NCBI GenBank assembly: GCA_031546985.1
Contig: JAVBJN010000122.1
Location: forward strand, 1 to 27,053
DNA from: JAVBJN01 sp031546985
Lineage (GTDB): Bacteria > Bacteroidota > Bacteroidia > Chitinophagales > Chitinophagaceae
DNA length: 27,053 bases
Reading direction: 5' to 3'
Both the position numbers and the translations under genes were made by a program. The notes below the pieces were generated by a model. It had not been told where the DNA came from, made no database searches, and was given only the letters and a program-made list of their open reading frames with translations. Positions 7,780 to 15,911 of the stretch are shown piece after piece (the first letter of the stretch is position 1; every line of letters starts with the position of its first letter).

Positions 7780-8628
7780 TTACCAGTTAACCGGCAGGTT
7801 ATCTATGAGTCTTACCCCGTTAATGGTAGCAGCCACGAGCACCTGCATGTGGCGCGACCGGTCAAATTCGTGCATCAGTTCCAGTGTATCGGCATCGGCC
7901 AGGGCCAGGTAATCTACCATAAACCCTGCTTCTGCCAGTTGTTGCTGGCTTATGTTGCGCAGTGTGTTAAACCGCTCTCTGTGCTCATTATCCTTAATGT
8001 AACGGATGGCGGCATAGAGTGTTTTGGCTTTTCTGCGGTCGTCGGGCGAGAGCCGGGTATTGCGGCTGCTCATCGCCAGTCCGTCGGTTTCGCGAAGGGT
8101 GGGGCAAATGTGCAGGGCTACCGGCAGTGCTGCCTGGGCAATCATGCTTTTTACAATCATGCACTGCTGAAAATCTTTGGAACCCATGTAAATATTATCG
8201 GGTTCGGCGGCTTTAAGCAGTTTGTATACAATAATACCTACACCATCGAAATGCCCGGGGCGGTAGTGGCCTTCCAGCACAATTTCGAGCTCGCCGAAGT
8301 TAAACGGCGATTTTTCGTCCAGCCCGTTAGGGTACATTTCCGATACCTGCGGCAGGAAAAGCACATCGCAGCCCGCTTTTTCCAGCAGGGCAATGTCTTT
8401 TTCTATCGTTACAGGGTACTTCTTAAAATCTTCCGGGTCGTTAAACTGGGTAGGATTCACAAAAATAGAACAAACGGTAAGTTGGTTCTCGCTCTTGCTG
8501 GCTTCTACAAGGGATATATGCCCGTTGTGCAAAGCCCCCATGGTGGGTACAAAACCTGTTTTTCTGCCCGCGGCTTTGGCCGAGCGAACATATTCTTGCA
8601 GGTCGTGAATGTGTTTAAATACAATCAT
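7780..8628 (-). CDS. panC: pantothenate synthetase
   Basis: PanC condenses pantoate with beta-alanine using ATP through a pantoyl-adenylate. The 282-residue product has the family motifs: VPTMGALHNGH with the HxGH ATP-binding signature, SIFVNPTQF, FDGVGIIVYKLL and MSSRNTRLSPDDR. I choose the ATG at 8628. A longer in-frame TTG start at 8649 exists, but it lies inside the TACTTTTG -7 element (8647-8654), and the family N-terminus fits MIVFKH. It heads the run panC-panD-UPF0104-hldE2 and is divergent from the plus-strand gene at 8823. Confidence 0.96.
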   Translation of the reverse strand: MIVFKHIHDLQEYVRSAKAAGRKTGFVPTMGALHNGHISLVEASKSENQLTVCSIFVNPTQFNDPEDFKKYPVTIEKDIALLEKAGCDVLFLPQVSEMYPNGLDEKSPFNFGELEIVLEGHYRPGHFDGVGIIVYKLLKAAEPDNIYMGSKDFQQCMIVKSMIAQAALPVALHICPTLRETDGLAMSSRNTRLSPDDRRKAKTLYAAIRYIKDNEHRERFNTLRNISQQQLAEAGFMVDYLALADADTLELMHEFDRSRHMQVLVAATINGVRLIDNLPVNW

Positions 8629-8646
8629 TTTCACGAATTGTGGCTG

Positions 8647-8654
8647 CAAAAGTA
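8647..8654 (-). promoter_or_regulatory. candidate -7 element of the panC operon
   Basis: On the minus strand TACTTTTG matches TAnnTTTG exactly, about 19 bp before the panC ATG. No good -33 box is present, so a short leader is inferred. Confidence 0.5.
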
Positions 8655-8764
8655 CAGTTATAGAATGATAAATTTAAGTAGATTCTTGTGCTAAAATAAT
8701 GGTGCGCAAGCACTTAAATAAAGGGGCTCCGGGTAAATAAGTGGGATATTAGGAAAAAAATCCT

Positions 8765-8772
8765 TAATTTTG
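8765..8772 (+). promoter_or_regulatory. candidate -7 element for the plus-strand glycogen-synthase-like gene
   Basis: TAATTTTG matches TAnnTTTG and lies 50 bp before the ATG at 8823. The expected -33 region reads GTGGG rather than TTTG. Together with the panC element it defines a divergent promoter region of about 190 bp. Confidence 0.5.
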
Positions 8773-8822
8773 CGCCTTAAATTAATTTAATATTAACTAA
8801 ACATAAACAAGAGGTTCTGCTC

Positions 8823-9647
8823 ATGTCATTGCAATCTAAAAAAAGGCTTTTGTTTATAGCCCACGAAATGTCTCCCTACCTTGAGCTTACTGATTTTGCC
8901 CAGCTCCTGAATAAACTCGCTGTTAAGTCTAATGACAGCGGTTATGAAGTAAGGGTGATCATGCCAAGGTTTGGTGTCATTAATGAACGCAGGCATCGTT
9001 TACACGAGGTGGTGCGTTTGTCGGGTATTAATATTATTGTGGATAAGGAAGATTATCCTTTGGTAATTAAGGTGGCTTCTCTGCCTAATGCCCGTTTACA
9101 GGTATACTTCATGGATAATGAAGATTACTTTAAACGTAAAGAAGCTTTCCGCGAAGAAGATGGTACTTTTTATGAAGATAATGCCGACCGTATTATTTTC
9201 TTCTGCAAAAGCGCCCTCGAAACAGTTAAAAAATTCGGATGGCCTCCCGACGTCATCCATTGCAGTGGCTGGATGACCTCACTGGTACCACTTTACCTGA
9301 AAACAGCGTATAAAAAAGAGCCGGTATTTGCCAGTTCTAAAGTAGTGTATTCGGTTCAGGCCAATAGCTTTGACGAAAAATTGGGTGCCTCTTTTATCAA
9401 GAAAGCGCTGGTTAGCAACCTCATCAAGGAAAAAGACCTTGAGCCTTATAAAGAAACAACCAACCAGGCATTAAACGAAGGCGCATGCAAGTACGCCGAT
9501 GCTATTGTACACGTAGATGCCCAGGTAGATCAACATATTGTAGAAGAGTATAAAGCCGGACGCACCAGGAAAGTTGTTAAATTTTCTGAAAAAGAAGAAA
9601 GGCTGGAAGATTATTTGGAATTGTTTCAGAAATTAGCGCAGGATTAA
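8823..9647 (+). CDS. orphan N-terminal-domain glycogen/starch synthase-like protein (GT5-like)
   Basis: The 274-residue protein resembles the N-terminal Rossmann domain of GT5 glycogen synthases, with the strand-loop blocks RLLFIAHEMSPY, YEVRVIMPRFGVI and DVIHCSGWMTSLVPLYLK, the last like the DVVHAHDW...LLP region. Two things are missing: the KxGGL-type ADP-glucose loop near the N-terminus (here LTDFAQLL) and the whole C-terminal Rossmann domain with its catalytic residues. It ends after IVHVDAQVDQHIVEEY. Full glycogen synthases are about 480 residues. I infer it is not an active synthase and may have another role. It lies 27 bp before a DUF4270 lipoprotein gene and opposite panC; I recall this order from other Bacteroidota. 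Confidence 0.75.
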   Translation: MSLQSKKRLLFIAHEMSPYLELTDFAQLLNKLAVKSNDSGYEVRVIMPRFGVINERRHRLHEVVRLSGINIIVDKEDYPLVIKVASLPNARLQVYFMDNEDYFKRKEAFREEDGTFYEDNADRIIFFCKSALETVKKFGWPPDVIHCSGWMTSLVPLYLKTAYKKEPVFASSKVVYSVQANSFDEKLGASFIKKALVSNLIKEKDLEPYKETTNQALNEGACKYADAIVHVDAQVDQHIVEEYKAGRTRKVVKFSEKEERLEDYLELFQKLAQD

Positions 9648-9674
9648 AAGAACGCATTCTACTAAATTGATTCG

Positions 9675-11054
9675 ATGGAGTTTATAAAATTTAAAGAGTC
9701 CCTTTTTAAAAGCGGACTTCTTTTTTGTTTAGCCGTAGGGGTATGGGGATGTAAAGAGAGCACCATCCTGGGTACAGATTTGTCAGGTGGTGTAAACAGT
9801 GTCGGCGTTTTAAATACAGATACGTTTACCATAAAGACCGAATTGAAACGTATTGATACGCTTTTGACCAGCGCAGGTGTTTACCGGGTTATGCTGGGCA
9901 ATATCGACAACGATCCCGATCTGGGAAGTGTATGGGGTGGGGCCAACCTGCAGGTAATACCGCCTAAAGAACAATTTGAATATACAGGTCCTAACCCGCA
10001 GCTGGATTCCGTAGTATTGTCTATGGCTTACCAGGGCGCTTACGGCGACACGACCGGCTCCGATGTGCAAACGTTTAAGGTATACCGCCTTAACCAGCGC
10101 ATGATCGTAGACTCCAGCTATTATTCTTACTCAAAATTTCCGAACTCAGGTACCAATATCTGCACCAACGGAACCCTCAATCTGCGTAGCCTGGGCGATT
10201 CTGTAACCGTAAATGGTAAAAAAGAAGCGCCACAACTGCGTTTAAGACTGAGCGATGCTTTTGGTAACGAGATGATGAGCCAGTCTTCGGCGGTTTACAA
10301 CTCTGCCAGCAGCTTCCTCGATTGGTTTAAAGGCTTATACATTGAGCCCGATACCAACTCTGGTAAATCGATGATCTCTTTGGGTGTAGCCAGTACCGAA
10401 ACGTTCTTTGGCGACATGCGCATGATTGTGTATTACCACAACGATACCACTACCGGTTTATCTGCCGAGTTTAGGTATAAGAACGAAACCTGCCGTTACT
10501 CCAACTATTTCTCCCGCACTTATAACAGCGATGTGCTGGCTATGCTGAGCAACCCTGCTGGCACCAGCGATTCGGTTGTTTATGTAACCATGAGCCCGGG
10601 TTTGAGCACCTACGTTAGTTTTCCTTACCTGAAGAGTTTTCCGGTATCGGTAATCAACAATGCTGAGCTCATCATTACCCAGGTGCCTAACCTGGTATCT
10701 ACTGCTTATTCGGCTCCTCCGCGTATCATAGCCTATTATGTAGACTCTACCGGTAAAGAACTCGAAATGTTTGATTACTCCGAAGGTTTAAATTACCTGG
10801 GCGGTGTAAGAACAATCGTTAAGATCGGTGGTGTAAACATGATCCAGTACCGGTTGAGAATAAGCCGTGAGATTCAGAAAGCAGTGGCATACAATTCGCC
10901 AACCCAGCCTTTGAGAATAAGGGTTACCGCGTTTGATAAGATCAACGCAGCATACCCGATATACTGGGGCGCTTACCGCCTTAAAGCAAGCGGTGGCAGC
11001 AGTCTCAACGCCCAGACAAAAATGAAATTGGTAGTGACTTACAATAAAATATAA
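9675..11054 (+). CDS. DUF4270 domain-containing lipoprotein
   Basis: The 459-residue protein has a lipoprotein signal: a hydrophobic core LLFCLAVGV followed by WGC, with Cys at residue 26. The next residues are KEST. The body is rich in Ser, Thr, Tyr and beta-strand-like stretches (LDSVVLSMAYQGAYGDT, QLRLRLSD, YWGAYRLKASGGSS). The overall pattern, including the TILGTDL start after the Cys, fits DUF4270, found mainly in Bacteroidota. Its function is not established to my knowledge. It is expected in the outer membrane or periplasm. glmS starts 12 bp after its stop, so co-transcription is likely. The family name comes from recall of the pattern. Confidence 0.78.
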   Translation: MEFIKFKESLFKSGLLFCLAVGVWGCKESTILGTDLSGGVNSVGVLNTDTFTIKTELKRIDTLLTSAGVYRVMLGNIDNDPDLGSVWGGANLQVIPPKEQFEYTGPNPQLDSVVLSMAYQGAYGDTTGSDVQTFKVYRLNQRMIVDSSYYSYSKFPNSGTNICTNGTLNLRSLGDSVTVNGKKEAPQLRLRLSDAFGNEMMSQSSAVYNSASSFLDWFKGLYIEPDTNSGKSMISLGVASTETFFGDMRMIVYYHNDTTTGLSAEFRYKNETCRYSNYFSRTYNSDVLAMLSNPAGTSDSVVYVTMSPGLSTYVSFPYLKSFPVSVINNAELIITQVPNLVSTAYSAPPRIIAYYVDSTGKELEMFDYSEGLNYLGGVRTIVKIGGVNMIQYRLRISREIQKAVAYNSPTQPLRIRVTAFDKINAAYPIYWGAYRLKASGGSSLNAQTKMKLVVTYNKI

Positions 11055-11066
11055 AATAATCAAATC

Positions 11067-12905
11067 ATGTGCGGTATTGTAGGATATATTGGTAACCGTC
11101 AGGCCTATCCCATCCTGATAAAAGGCTTGAAAAGACTCGAATACAGAGGCTACGACAGTGCAGGCATTGCTGTGCTCAACGGTGGCATGAAAGTGTTTAA
11201 AAAAGCAGGTAAAGTCCAGGAACTGGAAGATGTTTCTTTTGGTCAGAACATTGAAGGTACCATCGGCATCGGCCACACCCGCTGGGCTACCCATGGTGTG
11301 CCCAATGATGTAAATGCGCACCCGCATATGTCTAATTCAGGCCGTATTTCCATCATCCACAATGGTATTATCGAGAACTACTCTGCGTTGAAAGAAGAAC
11401 TAACCAAGCGTGGTTTTACTTTCAAGTCAGATACCGATACCGAAGTATTGTCTAACCTGATTGAGGACGTTCAGCAAAAAATGGACGTGCCTATGGAAGA
11501 GGCTGTGCGCGTAGCTTTGAACGAAGTGGTAGGCGCCTATGCCATTGTAGTATTGGATCGTGAGCATCCCGAGCACCTGATCGCTGCCCGCAAGGGAAGT
11601 CCGCTGGTGATTGGTATTGGCGAGAAAGAGTTTTTCATCGCTTCGGATGCTTCGCCCATTGTAGAATATACCAAAAACGTAGTGTACCTCGACGATAAAG
11701 AATATGCTGTACTCGACCGTTCCGGCGAATACCATATCAAATCGTTGGGCAATATAGAACGTACACCTTATGTACAACAGCTGGAAATGGATCTGGAGCG
11801 CATTGAAAAAGGCGGCTTTGAACATTTTATGCTGAAAGAAATTTATGAGCAGCCTAACGTAGTGCTCGATGCTATGCGTGGCCGTATGAGCGCGCAGGAC
11901 GGCTGGATTAAACTGGGTGGCGTAAACGAATATGCTTCGCGCATCGATAACGCCAAACGCTTTATCATCACCGCCTGCGGTACTTCCTGGCATGCCGGTT
12001 TGGTGGCCGAATACCTTATTGAAGACCTGGCCCGTGTACCGGTAGAAGTAGAATACGCTTCGGAGTTCCGTTACCGCAACCCGATCATCAACGAAAGCGA
12101 TGTGGTAATCTCTATTTCCCAGTCGGGCGAGACCGCCGATACCCTGGCCGCGATAGACCTGGCTAAGGAAAGACAAGCGCTTATTTACTCCATCTGTAAC
12201 GTAATTGGTTCTTCTATAGCCCGTGCTTCGCATGCCGGTTCTTATACCCATGCAGGTCCGGAAATTGGTGTAGCTTCTACCAAAGCATTTACCGCGCAGG
12301 TAGTGATCCTTACTTTGATTGCATTGCAGATTGCACAAACCAAAGGCACTATTCCGCAATCACGCTTACGCCAGATCCTGTTCGAACTGGAGCAGATTCC
12401 TGAAAAGATCAGGGAAGTACTTACCACCAATAATCATATCAGAGAAATTGCAGCGCTGTATAAAGATGCTACCAACTTCCTGTACCTGGGCCGTGGTTAC
12501 AACTTCCCGGTAGCGCTGGAAGGTGCGTTGAAACTGAAAGAAATTTCTTACATCCACGCCGAGGGTTATCCTGCTGCAGAAATGAAGCACGGCCCCATTG
12601 CCCTTATCGACGAGCATATGCCGGTAGTAGTACTCGCTACCAACAAAAGCGCTTACGAAAAAATCATTTCCAATATCCAGGAAGTGAAGGCCCGTAAAGG
12701 AAAAGTGATCGCGGTAGTGAACAAAGGTGATGTAGAAATTGCTAAAATTGCCGACCACGTAATCGAAATACCAGAGACCGAAGAAGTGCTGTCGCCATTG
12801 ATCACATCGGTGCCTTTGCAGCTGCTTTCTTACCATATTGCGGTAATGCGCGGTTGCAATGTAGACCAACCCCGTAACCTTGCTAAGTCAGTTACTGTGG
12901 AATAA
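11067..12905 (+). CDS. glmS: glutamine--fructose-6-phosphate aminotransferase (isomerising)
   Basis: GlmS makes glucosamine-6-phosphate from fructose-6-phosphate and glutamine, the entry to UDP-GlcNAc for peptidoglycan and LPS. The 612 residues have the order glutaminase domain then two SIS domains. Visible marks are the N-terminal nucleophile C2 in MCGIVGYIG, RLEYRGYDSAGIA, HTRWATHG, the SIS motifs ACGTSWHAG (about residue 302) and SQSGETADT, LGRGYNFPVALEGALKLKE, H508 in EMKHGP, and the C-terminal KSVTVE. The start codon removes any doubt because Cys2 must follow Met1. It follows the DUF4270 gene by 12 bp; metK starts 50 bp after it, behind its own -7 element. I see no glmS ribozyme upstream. 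Confidence 0.98.
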   Translation: MCGIVGYIGNRQAYPILIKGLKRLEYRGYDSAGIAVLNGGMKVFKKAGKVQELEDVSFGQNIEGTIGIGHTRWATHGVPNDVNAHPHMSNSGRISIIHNGIIENYSALKEELTKRGFTFKSDTDTEVLSNLIEDVQQKMDVPMEEAVRVALNEVVGAYAIVVLDREHPEHLIAARKGSPLVIGIGEKEFFIASDASPIVEYTKNVVYLDDKEYAVLDRSGEYHIKSLGNIERTPYVQQLEMDLERIEKGGFEHFMLKEIYEQPNVVLDAMRGRMSAQDGWIKLGGVNEYASRIDNAKRFIITACGTSWHAGLVAEYLIEDLARVPVEVEYASEFRYRNPIINESDVVISISQSGETADTLAAIDLAKERQALIYSICNVIGSSIARASHAGSYTHAGPEIGVASTKAFTAQVVILTLIALQIAQTKGTIPQSRLRQILFELEQIPEKIREVLTTNNHIREIAALYKDATNFLYLGRGYNFPVALEGALKLKEISYIHAEGYPAAEMKHGPIALIDEHMPVVVLATNKSAYEKIISNIQEVKARKGKVIAVVNKGDVEIAKIADHVIEIPETEEVLSPLITSVPLQLLSYHIAVMRGCNVDQPRNLAKSVTVE

Positions 12906-12919
12906 TTGAAACACATTGT

Positions 12920-12927
12920 TATATTTG
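12920..12927 (+). promoter_or_regulatory. candidate -7 element for metK
   Basis: TATATTTG matches TAnnTTTG 28 bp before the metK ATG. The -33 region shows no convincing TTTG at the usual spacing. It may give metK its own transcript inside a longer operon with glmS. Confidence 0.45.
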
Positions 12928-12955
12928 AAGCTCAATTTTAAATCTTAGATAATTT

Positions 12956-14209
12956 ATGCCTTATTTATTCACCTCTGAATCTGTATCAGAAGGGCATCCC
13001 GATAAAGTTGCAGATCAGATCTCAGATGCATTGATCGACAACTTTTTGGCTTTTGATCCGGAATCCAAAGTGGCTTGCGAAACGCTGGTTACTACCGGTC
13101 AGGTAGTATTGGCTGGTGAGGTTAAGTCGAAAACATATCTCGATGTGCAGGAAATCGCCCGTGGCGTAATCCGCAATATCGGTTATACCCGCAGCGAATA
13201 CATGTTTGAAGCTCATTCATGTGGTATTCTTTCTGCCATTCACGAACAATCTCCTGATATTAACCAGGGTGTAGATAAGAAGAAGAAAGAAGAGCAAGGT
13301 GCCGGCGACCAGGGTATGATGTTTGGTTACGCAACCAACGAAACCGCCAACTATATGCCACTGGCATTGGATCTGGCGCATAACCTGCTGCGTGAGCTGA
13401 GCGCCATCCGCAAGGAAGGTAAGCAAATGAAATACCTGCGCCCCGATGCTAAATCTCAGGTTACCCTGGAGTATAGCGATGAGCATAAGCCTACCCGTAT
13501 CGACGCTATCGTACTGTCTACACAGCACGATGATTTCGCTACCGAAAAACAAATGCTGGACCAGATTAAGAAAGATGTACTCAACATCCTGATTCCGCGT
13601 GTAATGAAGAAATACCCTCAGTACAAAGGGTTGTTCAATAACAAGATTAAATACCACATCAACCCTACCGGTAAATTCGTGATTGGTGGCCCACACGGCG
13701 ACACTGGTCTTACCGGCCGCAAAATCATCGTAGATACCTACGGTGGTAAAGGTGCACACGGTGGTGGTGCTTTCTCGGGTAAAGATCCTTCCAAAGTAGA
13801 CCGCAGTGCGGCTTACGCAACCCGTCACATCGCCAAAAACCTGGTAGCTGCCGGTGTTTGCGAAGAAATACTGGTACAGGTGTCTTACGCGATTGGTGTG
13901 GCAGAACCATGCGGATTGAACGTAAATACTTACGGTACGTCTAAAGTAGATATGACCGATGGCGAAATTGGCGCTATCGTAAGCAAAGTGTTTGATATGC
14001 GCCCTTACTTCATCGAAAAACGCCTGAAACTGCGTAGCCCGATGTATTCTGAAACCGCAGCTTATGGCCACATGGGCCGCGAACCGCAGGTGGTAGAGAA
14101 AGTGTTCAGAACACCAGATGGCAAACAGAAAAAAATGAAAGTAGAATTGTTTACCTGGGAAAAACTGGATTTCGTAAATCCGGTTAAAAAAGCCTTCGGA
14201 ATCAAATAA
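12956..14209 (+). CDS. metK: S-adenosylmethionine synthetase
   Basis: MetK makes S-adenosylmethionine from methionine and ATP, the main methyl donor. The 417 residues are somewhat longer than the E. coli enzyme (384), which I recall as common in Bacteroidota. Motifs in order: FTSESVSEGHPDKVADQISDA at residues 5-25 (with the ATP-binding H14 and D16), GAGDQGMMFGYA near residue 115, GGPHGDTGLTGRKIIVDTYGG, and the phosphate loop GGGAFSGKDPSKVDRSAAYA near residue 269. It ends with a clear terminator (14234-14259). No SAM riboswitch is apparent in the 50-bp gap upstream. Confidence 0.98.
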   Translation: MPYLFTSESVSEGHPDKVADQISDALIDNFLAFDPESKVACETLVTTGQVVLAGEVKSKTYLDVQEIARGVIRNIGYTRSEYMFEAHSCGILSAIHEQSPDINQGVDKKKKEEQGAGDQGMMFGYATNETANYMPLALDLAHNLLRELSAIRKEGKQMKYLRPDAKSQVTLEYSDEHKPTRIDAIVLSTQHDDFATEKQMLDQIKKDVLNILIPRVMKKYPQYKGLFNNKIKYHINPTGKFVIGGPHGDTGLTGRKIIVDTYGGKGAHGGGAFSGKDPSKVDRSAAYATRHIAKNLVAAGVCEEILVQVSYAIGVAEPCGLNVNTYGTSKVDMTDGEIGAIVSKVFDMRPYFIEKRLKLRSPMYSETAAYGHMGREPQVVEKVFRTPDGKQKKMKVELFTWEKLDFVNPVKKAFGIK

Positions 14210-14233
14210 TTTCCGCTTTTTACATAAACTTTT

Positions 14234-14259
14234 AGCCCCGCATGCTTGCGGGGCTTTTT
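14234..14259 (+). terminator. Rho-independent terminator of metK
   Basis: AGCCCCGCA pairs perfectly with TGCGGGGCT (9 bp) around a 4-nt loop, followed by a T run. The distance from the metK stop is 24 bp. Confidence 0.93.
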
Positions 14260-14268
14260 GTTAATCCC

Positions 14269-14276
14269 TATTTTTG
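14269..14276 (+). promoter_or_regulatory. candidate -7 element for the yajQ-family gene
   Basis: TATTTTTG matches TAnnTTTG 22 bp before the ATG at 14299. With a 20-bp spacer, the matching CTTG/TTG at -33 (14245-14248) would lie in the loop of the metK terminator, so terminator and promoter would overlap. This is inferred from position only. Confidence 0.5.
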
Positions 14277-14298
14277 TTTACTTCCAAAATATTCAACT

Positions 14299-14790
14299 AT
14301 GGCATCATTTGATATCGCGAGCAAGGTTGAGGTTCAAACACTTGACAACGCAATCAACACCGTGAAAAAGGAAATCAGCACCCGTTTCGATTTCAAAGAC
14401 TCACATGTAGAAATCGATTTGAACAAAAAGGATTTCAAACTGAATCTTGAAGTAGAGAGCGACATGCAGCTGAAACAGGTCATTGACGTACTCATTACCC
14501 GCAGTATGAAACAGGGGCTGGATGCCAACTGCTTCGATTTCAGCAAGGAGCATTATGCCTCCGGCAAATATGTGCGTAAGGAAATTCCGGTACGCAACGG
14601 CCTGGCCCAGGATGATGCTCAAAAAGTAGTAAAAATCATTAAAGACTCGGGTCTTAAAGTACAGGCAGCCATTATGGGCGATACCGTGCGCGTAACCGGC
14701 AAGAAAATCGACGACCTGCAGGATGTGATTCAACTGCTGCGCGGTGCCGATCTGCAACTGCCGCTGCAGTTTACCAATATGAAAAGCTAA
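14299..14790 (+). CDS. YajQ family nucleotide-binding protein (DUF520)
   Basis: The start is the ATG at 14299, giving MASFDIASKVEV, and not a longer in-frame ATG at 14242, which lies inside the metK terminator. The 163 residues have the YajQ pattern: VEVQTLDNAINTVKKEISTRFDFK, a first ferredoxin-like domain, and DLQDVIQLLRGADLQLPLQFTNMK at the end, very typical of this family. E. coli YajQ is 163 residues. Members bind nucleotides, and cyclic-di-GMP has been reported for some. Nothing here identifies the ligand. It stands alone, followed by about 766 bp without genes. Confidence 0.94.
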   Translation: MASFDIASKVEVQTLDNAINTVKKEISTRFDFKDSHVEIDLNKKDFKLNLEVESDMQLKQVIDVLITRSMKQGLDANCFDFSKEHYASGKYVRKEIPVRNGLAQDDAQKVVKIIKDSGLKVQAAIMGDTVRVTGKKIDDLQDVIQLLRGADLQLPLQFTNMKS

Positions 14791-14846
14791 ATGCGGATGT
14801 CAGATCTGAAATCGACGATCTCCGATCCGAGAAGTCCGATCTGCCC

Positions 14847-15393
14847 TAACCTGTCAGGTGCCTGTCCCGCCATTGCGGGGCGTAGCTCCTGCCAGGTTTA
14901 AGCGATGAATGGCCCATGAGCACGAAATCGGCTTTAAGCCAGTTTCTGATTGTCATCCTGCCGGAACGCAGTGCAGGGCAGGATCTCTTAACGCAAGAAA
15001 TGACATCGGGGAGAGCGGCATTGAGATTATTATCCTCATTTTGAAAAGATCCTGCATTCCGCCATGCTGCACGCAGGATGACAGGATAGCCCTAACCCTG
15101 TCAGGTGCCTGTCCCGCCATTGCGGGGCGTAGCTCCTGCCAGGTTTAAGCGATGAATGGCCCATGAGCACGAAATAGGGTTTAAACCAGTTTCTGATTGT
15201 CATCTTGCCGGAACGCAGTGTAGCGCAGGATCTCTTCAACGCAAGAAATGACATCGGGGAGAGCGGCATAGGGGTAATAATCCCCGCTCTGAAAGATCCT
15301 GCATTCCGCCGTGCTGCACGCAGGATGACAGAATAGGCCAGAACCTGTCAGGTGCCTGTTCCGCCATTGCGGGGCGTAGTTCCTGCCAGGTTT
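14847..15393. repeat. 247-bp tandem direct repeat, two full units and a partial third
   Basis: The mark CTGTCAGGTG recurs at 14851, 15098 and 15345, exactly 247 bp apart both times, and the same offset holds for the CCCGCCATTGCGGGG hairpin (14866, 15113, 15360) and 'agcgatgaatggcc' (14901 and 15148). The third copy breaks off after the 'caggtttaa' near 15388. Each unit also holds GTCATCCTGCCGGAACGC ... GCAGGATGAC ends, giving a dyad of some 130 bp. The copies are nearly identical, so the duplication is recent or kept by recombination. Confidence 0.93.
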
Positions 15394-15470
15394 AAGTTCA
15401 AGGTTCTCAGGGCTCAAAGCTGGCAGCTATTAGCTATCATTAGCCAATCCCAAATTTCCTGCAAAGAATA

Positions 15471-15501
15471 TTTGTATTAACCATACAAAACCATATCTTT
15501 G
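15471..15501 (+). promoter_or_regulatory. promoter of rpmE2 (Bacteroidota type)
   Basis: TTTG (15471-15474), a 19-bp spacer, and TATCTTTG (15494-15501) match the Bacteroidota sigma consensus TTTG-N19-TAnnTTTG in full. Transcription would begin near 15508, about 50 bp before the ATG. Confidence 0.75.
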
Positions 15502-15556
15502 CACACTAATTCGCAAATCCGCATGGCCAAATCCATGCACAAAAGGTATAAGCATT

Positions 15557-15808
15557 ATGAAAAAAGAAATCCATCCTAAGAGTTACCGTTACGTGGTATT
15601 CAAAGACATGTCTAACGACCATTCTTTCCTGACCCGTTCAACGATCAACACGAAAGAAACTATTATGTGGGAAGATGGCAACGAGTATCCGCTGGTAAAA
15701 GTGGAGATCTCTAACATGTCTCACCCATTCTACACCGGTAAAGCTGTATTTGTTGACACCGCCGGTCGTATCGATAAGTTCAAAAAACGTTACGAAAAGA
15801 AGAAGTAA
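15557..15808 (+). CDS. rpmE2: 50S ribosomal protein L31, type B (zinc-independent)
   Basis: The 83 residues carry the L31 type B pattern: KKEIHPKSYRYVVFKDM at the start, FLTRSTINTKET in the middle, and HPFYTGKAVFVDTAGRIDKFKKRY at the end. The protein has no cysteine at all, so the zinc-binding CxxC of type A L31 is absent, as in the C-minus form. In some bacteria type B forms are Zur-controlled. Here I see no second L31 to compare. It is a single-gene unit: a strong promoter before it and a terminator 22 bp after it. Confidence 0.97.
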   Translation: MKKEIHPKSYRYVVFKDMSNDHSFLTRSTINTKETIMWEDGNEYPLVKVEISNMSHPFYTGKAVFVDTAGRIDKFKKRYEKKK

Positions 15809-15830
15809 TCGTAAGATATTTTTTCAGGAT

Positions 15831-15859
15831 AATCCCGGCACCCGTTGTCGGGATTTTTT
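15831..15859 (+). terminator. Rho-independent terminator of rpmE2
   Basis: AATCCCGGCA and TGTCGGGATT form a 10-bp stem with a single mismatch and a 5-nt loop. A T run follows directly, 22 bp after the rpmE2 stop. Confidence 0.88.
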
Positions 15860-15911
15860 ATGAAAGGCCTGCGCGCCCTTTGAATACTTAATTTTAGCCG
15901 AAATCTTAACT

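Larger units (their letters stand above)
14791..15556. repeat. gene-free region with a 247-bp tandem repeat between yajQ and rpmE2
   Basis: No credible gene is present in these 766 bp. The middle is filled by the tandem repeat 14847-15393. The right part (15394-15470) has AT-rich sequence with 'ttagctatcattagccaatccc', and the rpmE2 promoter lies at 15471-15501. Small reading frames here just cross repeats. Confidence 0.8.

Noticed and set aside
8629..8649. Longer PanC starting at TTG 8649
   Set aside because: The TTG lies inside a TAnnTTTG -7 element, and the family N-terminus begins at the ATG at 8628.
11040..11066. glmS ribozyme or riboswitch
   Set aside because: The 12-bp gap between the DUF4270 gene and glmS is too short to hold one, and no known element is visible.
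11427..14071. Long opposite-strand frames in glmS and metK
   Set aside because: They mirror strongly conserved plus-strand genes and show no motif of their own.
14847..15393. Possible CRISPR array
   Set aside because: The period is 247 bp with near-identical units, not short repeats with variable spacers, and no cas genes are present.
14909..15417. Three short reading frames within the tandem repeat (77-79 residues)
   Set aside because: They follow the 247-bp repeat, have no recognisable family, and their codon and composition pattern is that of the repeat.
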